Source: Vicugna pacos | Taxonomy: Eukaryota; Chordata; Mammalia; Artiodactyla; Camelidae | NCBI RefSeq assembly: GCF_048564905.1 | Contig: NW_027328740.1 | Coordinates: 73,784,662-73,848,661, forward strand | Direction: 5' to 3' | DNA: 64,000 bases | In this document: one piece after another, positions 50,774 to 62,333 of the stretch | How positions within the stretch are numbered: the first letter of the stretch is position 1 | How the letters are laid out: the number at the start of each line of letters is the position of its first letter | Made by a program: the position numbers and the translations under genes | Notes under the pieces: model-generated | Told to the model about the DNA's origin: nothing | What the model saw: only the letters and a program-made list of their open reading frames with translations | Database searches by the model: none

Positions 50774-50986
50774 CGTTCCGAGGAGAAAATTCAGCCGTGC
50801 AGCATCCTCTCCGAGCTCTACGAGTTGATCGGCTTCCACTGCAAGTCCACCTTCTTCAAGCGGGTGGCCCCCGTGCGGCACGCGGCCCCCGGCATCCCGG
50901 AGCCTGGCGGGAAGGCTTGCTCCCGACTCCTCCTGCAGACGCTTCCTGGCTACAGTCTGTCACTGGACTTGCAGGACTTCAGCAAA
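50774..50986 (+). pseudogene. TRAPPC9: TRAPPC9-like following exon, frame still open
   Basis: A long pyrimidine tract and cttcag (to 50773) precede 71 open codons that begin RSEEKIQ and contain [28 protein letters not shown] and LPGYSLSLD. This is the TRAPPC9 exon that reads [23 protein letters not shown] and so on in the parent. One glutamate codon of the EEE run is missing, which keeps the frame. About 19 of 70 residues differ from human TRAPPC9 as I recall it, including changes of tryptophan and tyrosine positions. The donor is weak: AAA, then T, then gtgttg. Read-through beyond it ends at a stop at 51020-51022. An open frame over only 71 codons is not evidence of function. Confidence 0.85.
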
Positions 50987-51083
50987 TGTGTTGGAACTAA
51001 AACATTGCTTCAGCCCCATTAACCATGCCTGGTTTGGGCCCTGCTGTCCTGCCTCATCAGGGTGAATCTTGATTCATTTAGAA

Positions 51084-51275
51084 CAGGGCTCAGCAGACTT
51101 TTCCTTTCAAGGGCTTGGGGGTAAATATTTCAGGGTCTGAAAACCTCCTGATCTCTGGTGCAGCTGCTCAGCTCTACTGTTTAGATGCCAGAACAGCCAG
51201 ATAGTCCACACACCCATAGAGCTTTATTAACAGCGGTGGCTGGGGCTGGATTGGGTGTATGAACTGCAGTTTGCC
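51084..51275 (+). mobile_element. hAT-type non-autonomous DNA transposon
   Basis: cagggctcagcagacttttc at the left and gaactgcagtttgcccc at the right are imperfect inverted ends. Inside, gggtaaatatttcagggtct, gctgctcagctctactgttt and agagctttattaac follow the body of a widespread mammalian hAT (Charlie-group) element. I recognise the group but am not sure of the subfamily name. Confidence 0.65.
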
Positions 51276-51289
51276 CCCAAAGCCTCCTC

Positions 51290-52430
51290 AATATTGACAC
51301 CTGCACCAGAGTGTACATTTGTGACAATGGGTGAACCTACACTGACATGTCATCATCACCCATAGCCCATAGTTGACACTAGGATTTACACATTGTGTTG
51401 TGCACTCTGTGGGTTTGGACAGATGTACAATGACATGTATCCACCATCACAGCATCATACAGAGTCGTGTGTCTTAGTGACCTTAAAATGCTCCGTGCTG
51501 CACCTCATTCATTGCTCTTTCCCCTCTAGCCTCTGGCAGCCACTGATCTTTCAGTCTCTGTGTTTTTCCCTTTCCCAGAACACCATACAGTTGGAATCAG
51601 ACAGTTGCTGAAACTTCCCAGATTGGCTTCTTTCACTTGGTAATATGCATTTAAGGTTCCTCCATGTCTTTTCATTCCTTGATAACTCATTTCATTTTAG
51701 CACCAAATAATAGTCCATTTTCTGGCGGGACCACAGTTTATTTATCCATTCACCTACTAAAGAAGAGCTTAGTTGCTTCTGAATCCTGTTGAGTATGAAT
51801 AAAGCTGCTATTAACATCTGTATGCAGATTTGTGTGTGAACATAAGTTTCCATTTCATCGAGTAAACACCAAGGAGCACAGTTGCCGGATCATATGTTAG
51901 AATTACGTCTAGCTCTGTAAAAAATTGCCAGACCGTCTTCCAAAGTACCTGGGCCATTTTTCATTCCCACCAACAATGCATTATAATTTCTGGTGCTCCA
52001 CATCCTCACCAGCATTCGGTGCTGTCAGTGTTCTGCATTTTGGCAGTTCTGACAGGTGTGCAGTGGTATCTCGCTGTTTCAGTCTGCATCCCCTTGATGA
52101 CAGGTGCTGTGGAGCATCTTTCCAAAGGCTTCTTTGGCATCCAGATTTCTTCTTTGATGAGGTGTGTGTTCAGGCATTTTGCTCATTTTTTAATCAGGTT
52201 ATTCATCCTTCTTGTTGAGTGTAAAGAAATTTTGGTATATTCTGGATTTCAGCCCTTTATCAGTGTGTCCCTGCCCTTCACCTTCAGTGCCAGAGTTGTC
52301 CTTTGGGTCTCAGTGGAGTGTCAGATCTTCAAAGAGATTCCCTGTCTTCCCTCAGCCTAAATACTGTCCTTGTATTTTTCACTATCAGTGACTCATTTTG
52401 TTCTTTTTAAATAGCATTTCCCATAATTTG
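51290..52430 (-). mobile_element. Old L1 fragment
   Basis: Reverse L1 landmarks in order: tggacagatgtacaatgaca, tcttggcagccactgat-like, gcttctttcacttggtaata, tttatccattcacctactaa, ccaaagtacctgggccattt, attcccaccaacaatgcatt and ccacatcctcaccagcattc. It spans the 3' end into ORF2 and is well diverged. Confidence 0.8.
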
Positions 52431-53620
52431 TAAGTATATTAAAGACAAAAGGGCAATGATTGAACACCGCCTGCCCCACCAGGCTGTGTGCCCTGTGAGA
52501 GCAGAGGCCCTGTCCCCACTCACCGTTTCCCATGACAGCACATGGCACATGTCCATGTAAAAGTGTGTAACGTGGGGCCAAACCTGATGAGCAGCTATGA
52601 CGACATGTGTTGTCTACCATTTATTGAGTAGACTTTGTTTCTGATCTTAATTATTAAATCATATGAATGAAACTTGGTTGTTTTGAAAAATAAAACAACA
52701 AAGCACACCTCAATGTGATTGGTAATTTCTACTTAGATTTCTGACCCAGGAGGGGATGTTCACCATCATTTTGTGGAGGAGGTTGGGAAGGTAAAGTAAG
52801 AGAGTGAGATCAAATAAAGTAAAAATGATAACAGTCAGTTGGCTTTATTTTCACTGAAATAAAAGTTATTTTAAACCCTATCTCAGCTGTTGTCCTGTTG
52901 TTTTAAACATTTCTCATAGAATTAAATGGAAGCTCACTAAACCCTGAAAGGGAAACTGTGTGCTCAGGTCCTGAAAATTGTTTATGTCTATATCTTGAGA
53001 TACAAATTTCCCTGCTGGTTACAGAAATACGAGGTGGGAACACAACAGTGCACTGCATGTGTCTGCCGGCTTCACGGGCTGCTCAGTGTCAATTTCATTT
53101 TCTTGGGTTGCAGTTTAGGACGGATTTCCATGAGAAATATTGCTCAGATCTTCCTGAATGAAGGATTGAATTTTCCACAGGAAATATTATGAAACAGAGT
53201 GACAAGGCACAAGGATTTCCCATAAAGAAATAGTTGATATAATAAACTCTCACTATGGTGAATAGTTTTAATAAAAGCAAGTTGAAAATTTTATCACTAG
53301 GTCAAATGGCACAAATCCGTCTGAAGAAAAAAGATTCAAATTTTATAGAAGAAGTGGTTAAAATCAAGTAGAAATTATGATTTCTACACTATTTGTTGTA
53401 AGAACATATACTCAGTCTTATCATAATTGCCGGTGGTAGGAAGTGGATCATTATTTATTTATTAAAAAAAATTCACAAGGTGCTATTTGCCCCATTCTTG
53501 ATGCGGCAGTCCTGTGGTTAGTTAAGTTGGGACATTTAGGAAACTTAGCTAGGTTTTCGGGACATTGATTTCAGCCACTTTATATTAACTACAATCTCTT
53601 CTTTTGTGTCGGCATATGGT
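52431..53620. other. Unique DNA left of the satellite
   Basis: A/T-rich, no recognised gene or repeat. It ends at ggcatatggt, where the first satellite monomer begins. There is no transposon or target duplication at the junction that I can see. Confidence 0.5.
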
Positions 53621-53621
53621 C

Positions 53622-53870
53622 CATACATAAATATGGGGAGGAACAACCTTCAACTCGGTTTTACAGTGCAAACCGCAGGAAATTGAAACCGGCACTAGGA
53701 AACAGACTGAGAAACCAGAGTAAGGGTTTCTCCTGCAACCCGTTGCCTTTGTGCTGGATGAACGAAGGTCTCTCCACATACTCAGGTCTGAGAGATAAAT
53801 GAGTGTGTAGGCCGACTTACACCTAGCTTGAAGGGAACACAAAGTTTCTTTTCAGTTGCAAACCCCACTC
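53622..53870. repeat. Edge monomer of the satellite, diverged
   Basis: The first monomer has many private changes (ccatacataaatatgg, gtgcaaaccgcaggaaattg) and shares a set of unusual markers with the monomer at 59597: cgttgcc, gaaggtctc, catactcaggtctg, taaatgagtgt and gcaaacccc. Divergence at the edge is usual where homogenisation is weak. Confidence 0.85.
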
Positions 53871-55364
53871 CATACATATATATGGGGAGGTACAAGCTCC
53901 AACTCGGTTTTACAGTGAAAACGGCAGGCACTTCAAACCGGCACTAGGAAACCGACTGAGAAACCAGAGTAAGGGTTTCTCCTGCAACCCGTTCCCTTTG
54001 TGCTGGATGAACGAACGTCTCTCCACATGCTCAGTTCTGAGAGATAAGTGTGTGTGAAAGACGTCCTTCACCTAGCTTGAAGGGAACACAAAGTTTCTTT
54101 TCAGTTGCCAACTCCACTCCATACATATATATGGGGAGGTACAAGCTCCAACTCGGTTTTACAGTGAAAACGGCAGGCACTTCAAACCGGCACTAGGAAA
54201 CAGACTGAGAAACCAGAGTAAGGGTTTCTCCTGCAACCCGTTCCCTTTGTGCTGGATGAACGAACGTCTCTCCACATGCTCAGTTCTGAGAGATAAGTGT
54301 GTGTGAAAGCCGTCCTTCACCTAGCTTGAAAGGAACACAAAGTTTCTTTTCAGTTGCCAACTCCACTCCATACATATATATGGGGAGGTACAAGCTCCAA
54401 CTCGGTTTTACAGTGAAAACGGCAGGCACTTCAAACCGGCACTAGGAAACCGACTGAGAAACCAGAGTAAGGGTTTCTCCTGCAACCCGTTCCCTTTGTG
54501 CTGGATGAACGAACGTCTCTCCACATGCTCAGTTCTGAGAGATAAGTGTGTGTGAAAGCCGTCCTTCACCTAGCTTGAAGGGAACACAAAGTTTCTTTTC
54601 AGTTGCCAACTCCACTCCATACATATATATGGGGAGGTACAAGCTCCAACTCGGTTTTACAGTGAAAACGGCAGGCACTTCAAACCGGCACTAGGAAACA
54701 GACTGAGAAACCAGAGTAAGGGTTTCTCCTGCAACCCGTTCCCTTTGTGCTGGATGAACGAACGTCTCTCCACATGCTCAGTTCTGAGAGATAAGTGTGT
54801 GTGAAAGCCGTCCTTCACCAAGCTTGAAGGGAACACAAAGTTTCTTTTCAGTTGCCAACTCCACTCCATACATATATATGGGGAGGTACAAGCTCCAACT
54901 CGGTTTTACAGTGAAAACGGCAGGCACTTCTAACCGGCACTAGGAAACCGACTGAGAAACCAGAGTAAGGGTTTCTCCTGCAACCCGTTCCCTTTGTGCT
55001 GGATGAACGAACGTCTCTCCACATGCTCAGTTCTGAGAGATAAGTGTGTGTGAAAGCCGTCCTTCACCTAGCTTGAAGGGAACACAAAGTTTCTTTTCAG
55101 TTGCCAACTCCACTCCATACATATATATGGGGAGGTACAAGCTCCAACTCGGTTTTACACTGAAAACGGCAGACACTTCAAACCGGCACTAGGAAACAGA
55201 CTGAGAAACCAGAGTAAGGGTTTCTCCTGCAACCCGTTCCCTTTGTGCTGGATGAACGAACGTCTCTCCACATGCTCAGTTCTGAGAGATAAGTGTGTGT
55301 GAAAGCCGTCCTTCACCTAGCTTGAAGAGAACACAAAGTTTCTTTTCAGTTGCCAACTCCACTC

Positions 55365-58352
55365 CATACATATATATTGGGAGGTACAAGCTCCAACTCG
55401 GTTTTACAGTGAAAACGGCAGGCACTTCAAACCGGCACTAGGAAACCGACTGAGAATCCAGAGTAAGGGTTTCCCCTGCAACCCGTTCCCTTTGTGCTGG
55501 ATGAACGAAAGTCTCTCCACATGCTCAGTTCTGAGAGATAAGTGTGTGTGAAAGCCGTCCTTCACCTAGCTTGAAGGGAACACAAAGTTTCTTTTCAGTT
55601 GCCAACTCCACTCCATACTTATATATGGGGAGGTACAAGCTCCAACTCGGTTTTACAGTGAAAACGGCAGGCACTTCAAACCGGCACTAGGAAACAGACT
55701 GAGAAACCAGAGTAAGGGTTTCTCCTACAACCCGTTCCCTTTGTGCTGGATGAACGAACGTCTCTCCACATGCTCAGTTCTGAGAGATAAGTGTGTGTGA
55801 AAGCCGTCCTTCACCTAGCTTGAAGGGAACACAAAGTTTCTTTTCAGTTGCCAACTCCACTCCATACTTATATATGGGGAAGTACAAGCTCCAACTCGGT
55901 TTTACAGTGAAAACGGCAGGCACTTCAAACCGGCACTAGGAAACAGACTGAGAAACCAGAGTAAGGGTTTCTCCTGCAACCCGTTCCCTTTGTGCTGGAT
56001 GAACGAACGTCTCTCCACATGCTCAGTTCTGAGAGATAAGTGTGTGTGAAAGCCGTCCTTCACCTAGCTTGAAGGGAACACAAAGTTTCTTTTCAGTTGC
56101 CAACTCCACTCCATACTTATATATGGGGAGGTACAAGCTCCAACTCGGTTTTACAGTGAAAACGGCAGGCACTTCAAACCGGCACTAGGAAACAGACTGA
56201 GAAACCAGAGTAAGGGTTTCTCCTGCAACCCGTTCCCTTTGTGCTGGATGAACGAACGGCTCTCCACATGCTCAGTTCTGAGAGATAAGTGTGTGTGAAA
56301 GCCGTCCTTCACCTAGCTTGAAGGGAACACAAAGTTTCTTTTCAGTTGCCAACTCCACTCCATACATATATATGGGGAGGTACAAGCTCCAACTCGGTTT
56401 TACAGTGAAAACGGCAGGCACTTCAAACCGGCACTAGGAAACAGACTGAGAAACCAGAGTAAGGGTTTCTCCTGCAACCCGTTCCCTTTGTGCTGAATGA
56501 ACGAACGGCTCTCCACATGCTCAGTTCTGAGAGATAAGTGTGTGTGAAAGCCGTCCTTCACCTAGCTTGAAGGGAACACAAAGTTTCTTTTCAGTTGCCA
56601 ACTCCACTCCATACATATATATGGGGAGGTACAAGCTCCAACTCGGTTTTACAGTGAAAACGGCAGGCACTTCAAACCGGCACTAGGAAACCGACTGAGA
56701 AACCAGAGTAAGGGTTTCTCCTGCAACCCATTCCCTTTGTGCTGGATGAACGAACGTCTCTCCACATGCTCAGTTCTGAGAGATAAGTGTGTGTGAAAGC
56801 CGTCCTTCACCTAGCTTGAAGGGAACACAAAGTTTCTTTTCAGTTGCCAACTCCACTCCATACTTATATATGGGGAGCTACAAGCTCCAACTCGGTTTTA
56901 CAGTGAAAACGGCAGGCACTTCAAACCGGCACTAGGAAACAGACTGAGAAACCAGAGTAAGGGTTTCTCCTGCAACCCGTTCCCTTTGTGCTGGATGAAC
57001 GAACGTCTCTCCACATGCTCAGTTCTGAGAGATAAGTGTGTGTGAAAGCCGTCCTTCACCTAGCTTGAAGGGAACACAAAGTTTCTTTTCAGTTGCCAAC
57101 TCCACTCCATACATATATATGGGGAGGTACAAGCTCCACCTCGGTTTTACACTGAAAACGGCAGGCACTTCAAACCGGCACTAGGAAACAGACTGAGAAT
57201 CCAGAGTAAGGGTTTCCCCTGCAACCCGTTCCCTTTGTGCTGGATGAACGAACGTCTCTCCACATGCTCAGTTCTGAGAGATAAGTGTGTGTGAAAGCCG
57301 TCCTTCACCTAGCTTGAAGGGAACACAAAGTTTCTTTTCAGTTGCCAACTCCACTCCATACTTATATATGGGGAGGTACAAGCCCCAACTCGGTTTTACA
57401 GTGAAAACGGCAGGCACTTCAAACCGGCACTAGGAAACAGACTGAGAAACCAGAGTAAGGGTTTCTCCTGCAACCCGTTCCCTTTGTGCTGGATGAACGA
57501 ACGTCTCTCCACATGCTCAGTTCTGAGAGATAAGTGTGTGTGAAAGCCGTCCTTCACCTAGCTTGAAGGGAACACAAAGTTTCTTTTCAGTTGCCAACTC
57601 CACTCCATACTTATATATAGGGAAGTACAAGCTCCAACTCGGTTTTACAGTGAAAACGGCAGGCACTTCAAACCGGCACTAGGAAACAGACTGAGAAACC
57701 AGAGTAAGGGTTTCTCCTGCAACCCGTTCCCTTTGTGCTGGATGAACGAACGTCTCTCCACATGCTCAGTTCTGAGAGATAAGTGTGTGTGAAAGCCGTC
57801 CTTCACCTAGCTTGAAGGGAACACAAAGTTTCTTTTCAGTTGCCAACTCCACTCCATACTTATATATGGGGAGGTACAAGCTCCAACTCGGTTTTACAGT
57901 GAAAACGGCAGGCACTTCAAACCGGCACTAGGAAACAGACTGAGAAACCAGAGTAAGGGTTTCTCCTGCAACCCGTTCCCTTTGTGCTGGATGAACGAAC
58001 GTCTCTCCACATGCTCAGTTCTGAGAGATAAGTGTGTGTGAAAGCCGTCCTTCACCTAGCTTGAAGGGAACACAAAGTTTCTTTTCAGTGGCCAACTCCA
58101 CTCCATACATATATATGGGGAGGTACAAGCTCCAACTCGGTTTTACAGTGAAAACGGCAGGCACTTCAAACCGGCACTAGGAAACAGACTGAGAAACCAG
58201 AGTAAGGGTTTCTCCTGCAACCCGTTCCCTTTGTGCTGAATGAACGAACGGCTCTCCACATGCTCAGTTCTGAGAGATAAGTGTGTGTGAAAGCCGTCCT
58301 TCACCTAGCTTGAAGGGAACACAAAGTTTCTTTTCAGTTGCCAACTCCACTC
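55365..58352. repeat. Seven-monomer higher-order unit, two tandem copies (part of the array)
   Basis: Monomers starting at 55365, 55614, 55863, 56112, 56361 and 56610 correspond to those starting at 57108, 57357, 57606, 57855, 58104 and 58353, an offset of exactly 1743 bp. Linked markers are tgagaatcca with tttcccc (55451 and 57194), three consecutive cttatatatgg monomers, the aagtac variant in the middle one, and tgctgaatga with gaacggctc (56491 and 58234). Confidence 0.88.
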
Positions 58353-59099
58353 CATACATATATATGGGGAGGTACAAGCTCCAACTCGGTTTTACAGTGA
58401 AAACGGCAGGCACTTCAAACCGGCACTAGGAAACCGACTTAGAACCAGAGTAAGGGTTTCTCCTGCAACCCGTTCCCTTTGTGCTGGATGAACGAACGTC
58501 TCTCCACATGCTCAGTTCTGAGAGATAAGTGTGTGTGAAAGCCGTCCTTCACCTAGCTTGAAGGGAACACAAAGTTTCTTTTCAGTTGCCAACACCACTC
58601 CATACATATATATGGGGAGGTACAAGCTCCAACTCGGTTTTACAGTGAAAACGGCAGGCACTTCAAACCGGCACTAGAAAAACAGACTGAGAAACCACAG
58701 TAAGGGTTTCCCCTGCAACCAGTTCCATTTGTGTTGGATGAACGAACGTCTCTCCACATGCTCAGTTCTGAGAGATAAGTGTGTGTGAAAGCTGTCCTTC
58801 ACCTAGCTTGAAGGGAACACAAAGTTTCTTTTCAGTTGCCAACTCCACTCCATACATATATATGGGGAGGTACAAGCTCCAACTCGGTTTTACAGTGAAA
58901 ACGGCAGGCACTTCAAACCGGCACTAGGAAACAGACTGAGAAACCAGAGTAAGGGTTTCTCCTGCAACCCGTTCCCTTTGTGCTGGATGAACGAAAGTCT
59001 CTCCACATGCTCAGTTCTGAGAGATAAGTGTGTGTGAAAGCCGTCCTTCACCTAGCTTGAAGGGAACACAAAGTTTCTTTTCAGTGGCAAAATCCACTC

Positions 59100-62000
59100 C
59101 ATACGTATATATGGGGAGGTACAAGCTCCAACTCGGTTTTACAGTGAAAACGGCAGGCACTTCAAACCGGCACTAGGAAACAGACTGAGAAACCAGAGTA
59201 AGGGTTTCTCCTGCAACCCTTCCCTTTGTGCTGGATGAACGAACGTCTCTCCACATGCTCAGGTCTGAGAGATAAGTGTGTGTGAAAGCCGTCCTTCACC
59301 TAGCTTGAAGGGAACACAAAGTTTCTTTTCAGTTGCCAACTCCACTCCATACATATATATGGGGAGGTACAAGCTCCAACTCGGTTTTACAGTGAAAACG
59401 GCAGGCACTTCAAACCGGCACTAGGAAACCGACTGAGAAACCAGAGTAAGGGTTTCTCCTGCAACCCGTTCCCTTTGTGCTGGATGAACGAACGTCTCTC
59501 AACATGCTCATGTCTGAGAGATAAGTGTCTGTGAAAGCCGTCCTTCACCTAGCTTGAAGGGAACACAAAATTTCTTTTCAGTTGCCAACTCCACTCCATA
59601 CATATATATGGGGAGGTACAAGCTCCAACTCGGTTTTACAGTGAAAACGGCAGGCACTTCAAACCGGCGCTAGGAAACAGACTGAGAAACCAGAGTAAGG
59701 GTTTCTCCTGCAACCCGTTGCCTTTGTGCTGGATGAACGAAGGTCTCTCCACATACTCAGGTCTGAGAGATAAATGAGTGTGAAAGCCGACCTTCACCTA
59801 GCTTGAAGGGAACACAAAATTTCTTTTCAGTTGCAAACCCCACTCCATATATATATATGGGGAGGTACAAGCTGCAACTCGGTTTTACAGTGAAAACGGC
59901 AGGCACTTCAAACCGGCACTAGGAAACAGACTGAGAAACCAGAGTAAGGGTTTCTCCTGCAACCCGTTCCCTTTGTGCTGGATGAACGAACGTCTCTCCA
60001 CATGCTCAGTTCTGAGAGATAAGTGTGTGTGAAAGCTGTCCTTCACCTAGCTTGAAGGGAACACAAAGTTTCTTTTCAGTTGCCAACTCCACTCCATACT
60101 TATATATGGGGAGGTACAAGCTCCATCTCGGTTTTACAGTGAAAACGGCAGGCACTTCAAACCGGCACTAGGAAACAGACTGAGAAACCAGAGTAAGGGT
60201 TTCTCCTGCAACCCGTTCCCTTTGTGCTGGATGAACGAACGTCTCTCCACATGCTCAGTTCTGAGAGATAAGTGTGTGTGAAAGCCGTCCTTCACCTAGC
60301 TTGAAGGGAACACAAAGTTTCTTTTCAGTTGCCAACTCCACTCCATACTTATATATGGGGAAGTACAAGCTCCAACTCGGTTTTACAGTGAAAACGGCAG
60401 GCACTTCAAACCGGCACTAGGAAACAGACTGAGAAACCAGAGTAAGGGTTTCTCCTGCAACCCGTTCCCTTTGTGCTGGATGAACGAACGTCTCTCCACA
60501 TGCTCAGTTCTGAGAGATAAGTGTGTGTGAAAGCCGTACTTCACCTAGCTTGAAGGGAACACAAAGTTTCTTTTCAGTTGCCAACTCCACTCCATACATA
60601 TATATGGGGAGGTACAAGCTCCAACTCGGTTTTACAGTGAAAACGGCAGGCACTTCAAACCGGCACTAGGAAACAGACTGAGAAACCAGAGTAAGGGTTT
60701 CTCCTGCAACCCGTTCCCTTTGTGCTGGATGAACGAACGTCTCTCCACATGCTCAGTTCTGAGAGATAAGTGTGTGAAAGCCGTCCTTCACCTAGCTTGA
60801 AGGGAACACAAAGTTTCTTTTCAGTTGCCAACTCCACTCCATACTTATATATGGGGAGGTACAAGCTCCAACTCGGTTTTACAGTGAAAACGGCAGGCAC
60901 TTCAAACCGGCACTAGGAAACAGACTGAGAAACCAGAGTAAGGGTTTCTCCTGCAACCCGTTCCCTTTGTGCTGGATGAACGAACGTCTCTCCACATGCT
61001 CAGTTCTGAGAGATAAGTGTGTGTGAAAGCCGTCCTTCACCTAGCTTGAAGGGAACACAAAGTTTCTTTTCAGTTGCCAACTCCACTCCATACATATATA
61101 TGGGGAGGTACAAGCTCCAACTCGGTTTTACAGTGAAAACGGCAGGCACTTCAAACCGGCACTAGGAAACAGACTGAGAAAACAGAGTAAGGGTTTCTCC
61201 TGCAACCCGTTCCCTTTGTGCTGGATGAACGAACGGCTCTCCACATGCTCAGTTCTGAGAGATAAGTGTGTGTGAAAGCCGTCCTTCACCTAGCTTGAAG
61301 GGAACACAAAGTTTCTTTTCAGTTGCCAACTCCACTCCATACATATATATGGGGAGGTACAAGCTCCAACTCGGTTTTACAGTGAAAACGGCAGGCACTT
61401 CAAACCGGCACTAGGAAACCGACTGAGAATCCAGAGTAAGGGTTTCTCCTGCAACCCGTTCCCTTTGTGCTGGATGAACGAACGTCTCTCCACATGCTCA
61501 GTTCTGAGAGATAAGTGTGTGTGAAAGCCGTCCTTCACCTAGCTTGAAGGGAACACAAAGTTTCTTTTCAGTTGCCAACTCCACTCCATACATATATATG
61601 GGGAGGTACAAGCTCCAACTCGGTTTTACAGTGAAAACGGCAGGCACTTCAAACCGGCACTAGGAAACAGACTGAGAAACCAGAGTAAGGGTTTCTCCTG
61701 CAACCCGTTCCCTTTGTGCTGGATGAACGAACGTCTCTCCACATGCTCAGGTCTGAGAGATAAGTGTGTGTGAAAGCCGTCCTTCACCTAGCTTGAAGGG
61801 AACACAAAGTTTCTTTTCAGTTGCCAACTCCACTCCATACATATATATGGGGAGGTACAAGCTCCAACTCGGTTTTACAGTGAAAACGGCAGGCACTTCA
61901 AACCGGCACTAGGAAACCGACTGAGAAACCAGAGTAAGGGTTTCTCCTGCAACCCGTTCCCTTTGTGCTGGATGAACGAACGTCTCTCAACATGCTCATG

Positions 62001-62333
62001 TCTGAGAGATAAGTGTGTGTGAAAGCCGTCCTTCACCTAGCTTGAAGGGAACACAAAATTTCTTTTCAGTTGCCAACTCCACTCCATACATATATATGGG
62101 GAGGTACAAGCTCCAACTCGGTTTTACAGTGAAAACGGCAGGCACTTCAAACCGGCGCTAGGAAACAGACTGAGAAACCAGAGTAAGGGTTTCTCCTGCA
62201 ACCCGTTGCCTTTGTGCTGGATGAACGAAGGTCTCTCCACATACTCAGGTCTGAGAGATAAGTGTGTGTGAAAGCCGTCCTTCACCTAGCTTGAAGGGAA
62301 CACAAAGTTTCTTTTTAGTGGCCAAATCCACTC
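59100..62333. repeat. Ten-monomer block duplication within the array
   Basis: Three linked monomers starting at 59100, 59348 and 59597 recur at 61587, 61836 and 62085, offset 2488 bp. Markers are catgctcaggtctg (59253 and 61741), cgtctctcaacatgctcatg (59493 and 61981), aaaatttc, accggcgc (59663 and 62151) and cgttgcc with gaaggtctc. Confidence 0.88.

Larger units (their letters stand above)
1909..50986 (+). pseudogene. TRAPPC9: Partial non-processed duplicate of TRAPPC9 (three exons, introns retained)
   Basis: Three blocks on the same strand match consecutive parts of TRAPPC9 in the right order: 1909-2480, 33692-33818 and 50774-50986. TRAPPC9 (NIBP) is a subunit of the TRAPP II complex, which tethers vesicles and activates Rab GTPases at the Golgi; it has also been linked to NF-kB signalling through NIK and IKK-beta. 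Introns are retained, so the copy arose by DNA duplication and not by retroposition. Frame changes in the first two exons and roughly two-thirds to three-quarters amino-acid identity (judged against the human protein from memory, not computed) rule out the working gene, which is highly conserved in mammals. The exons between the first and second blocks were not found. No promoter or first non-coding exon is recognisable. The copy may continue beyond the third exon, but no further exon was seen before the satellite at 53.6 kb. Confidence 0.85.
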
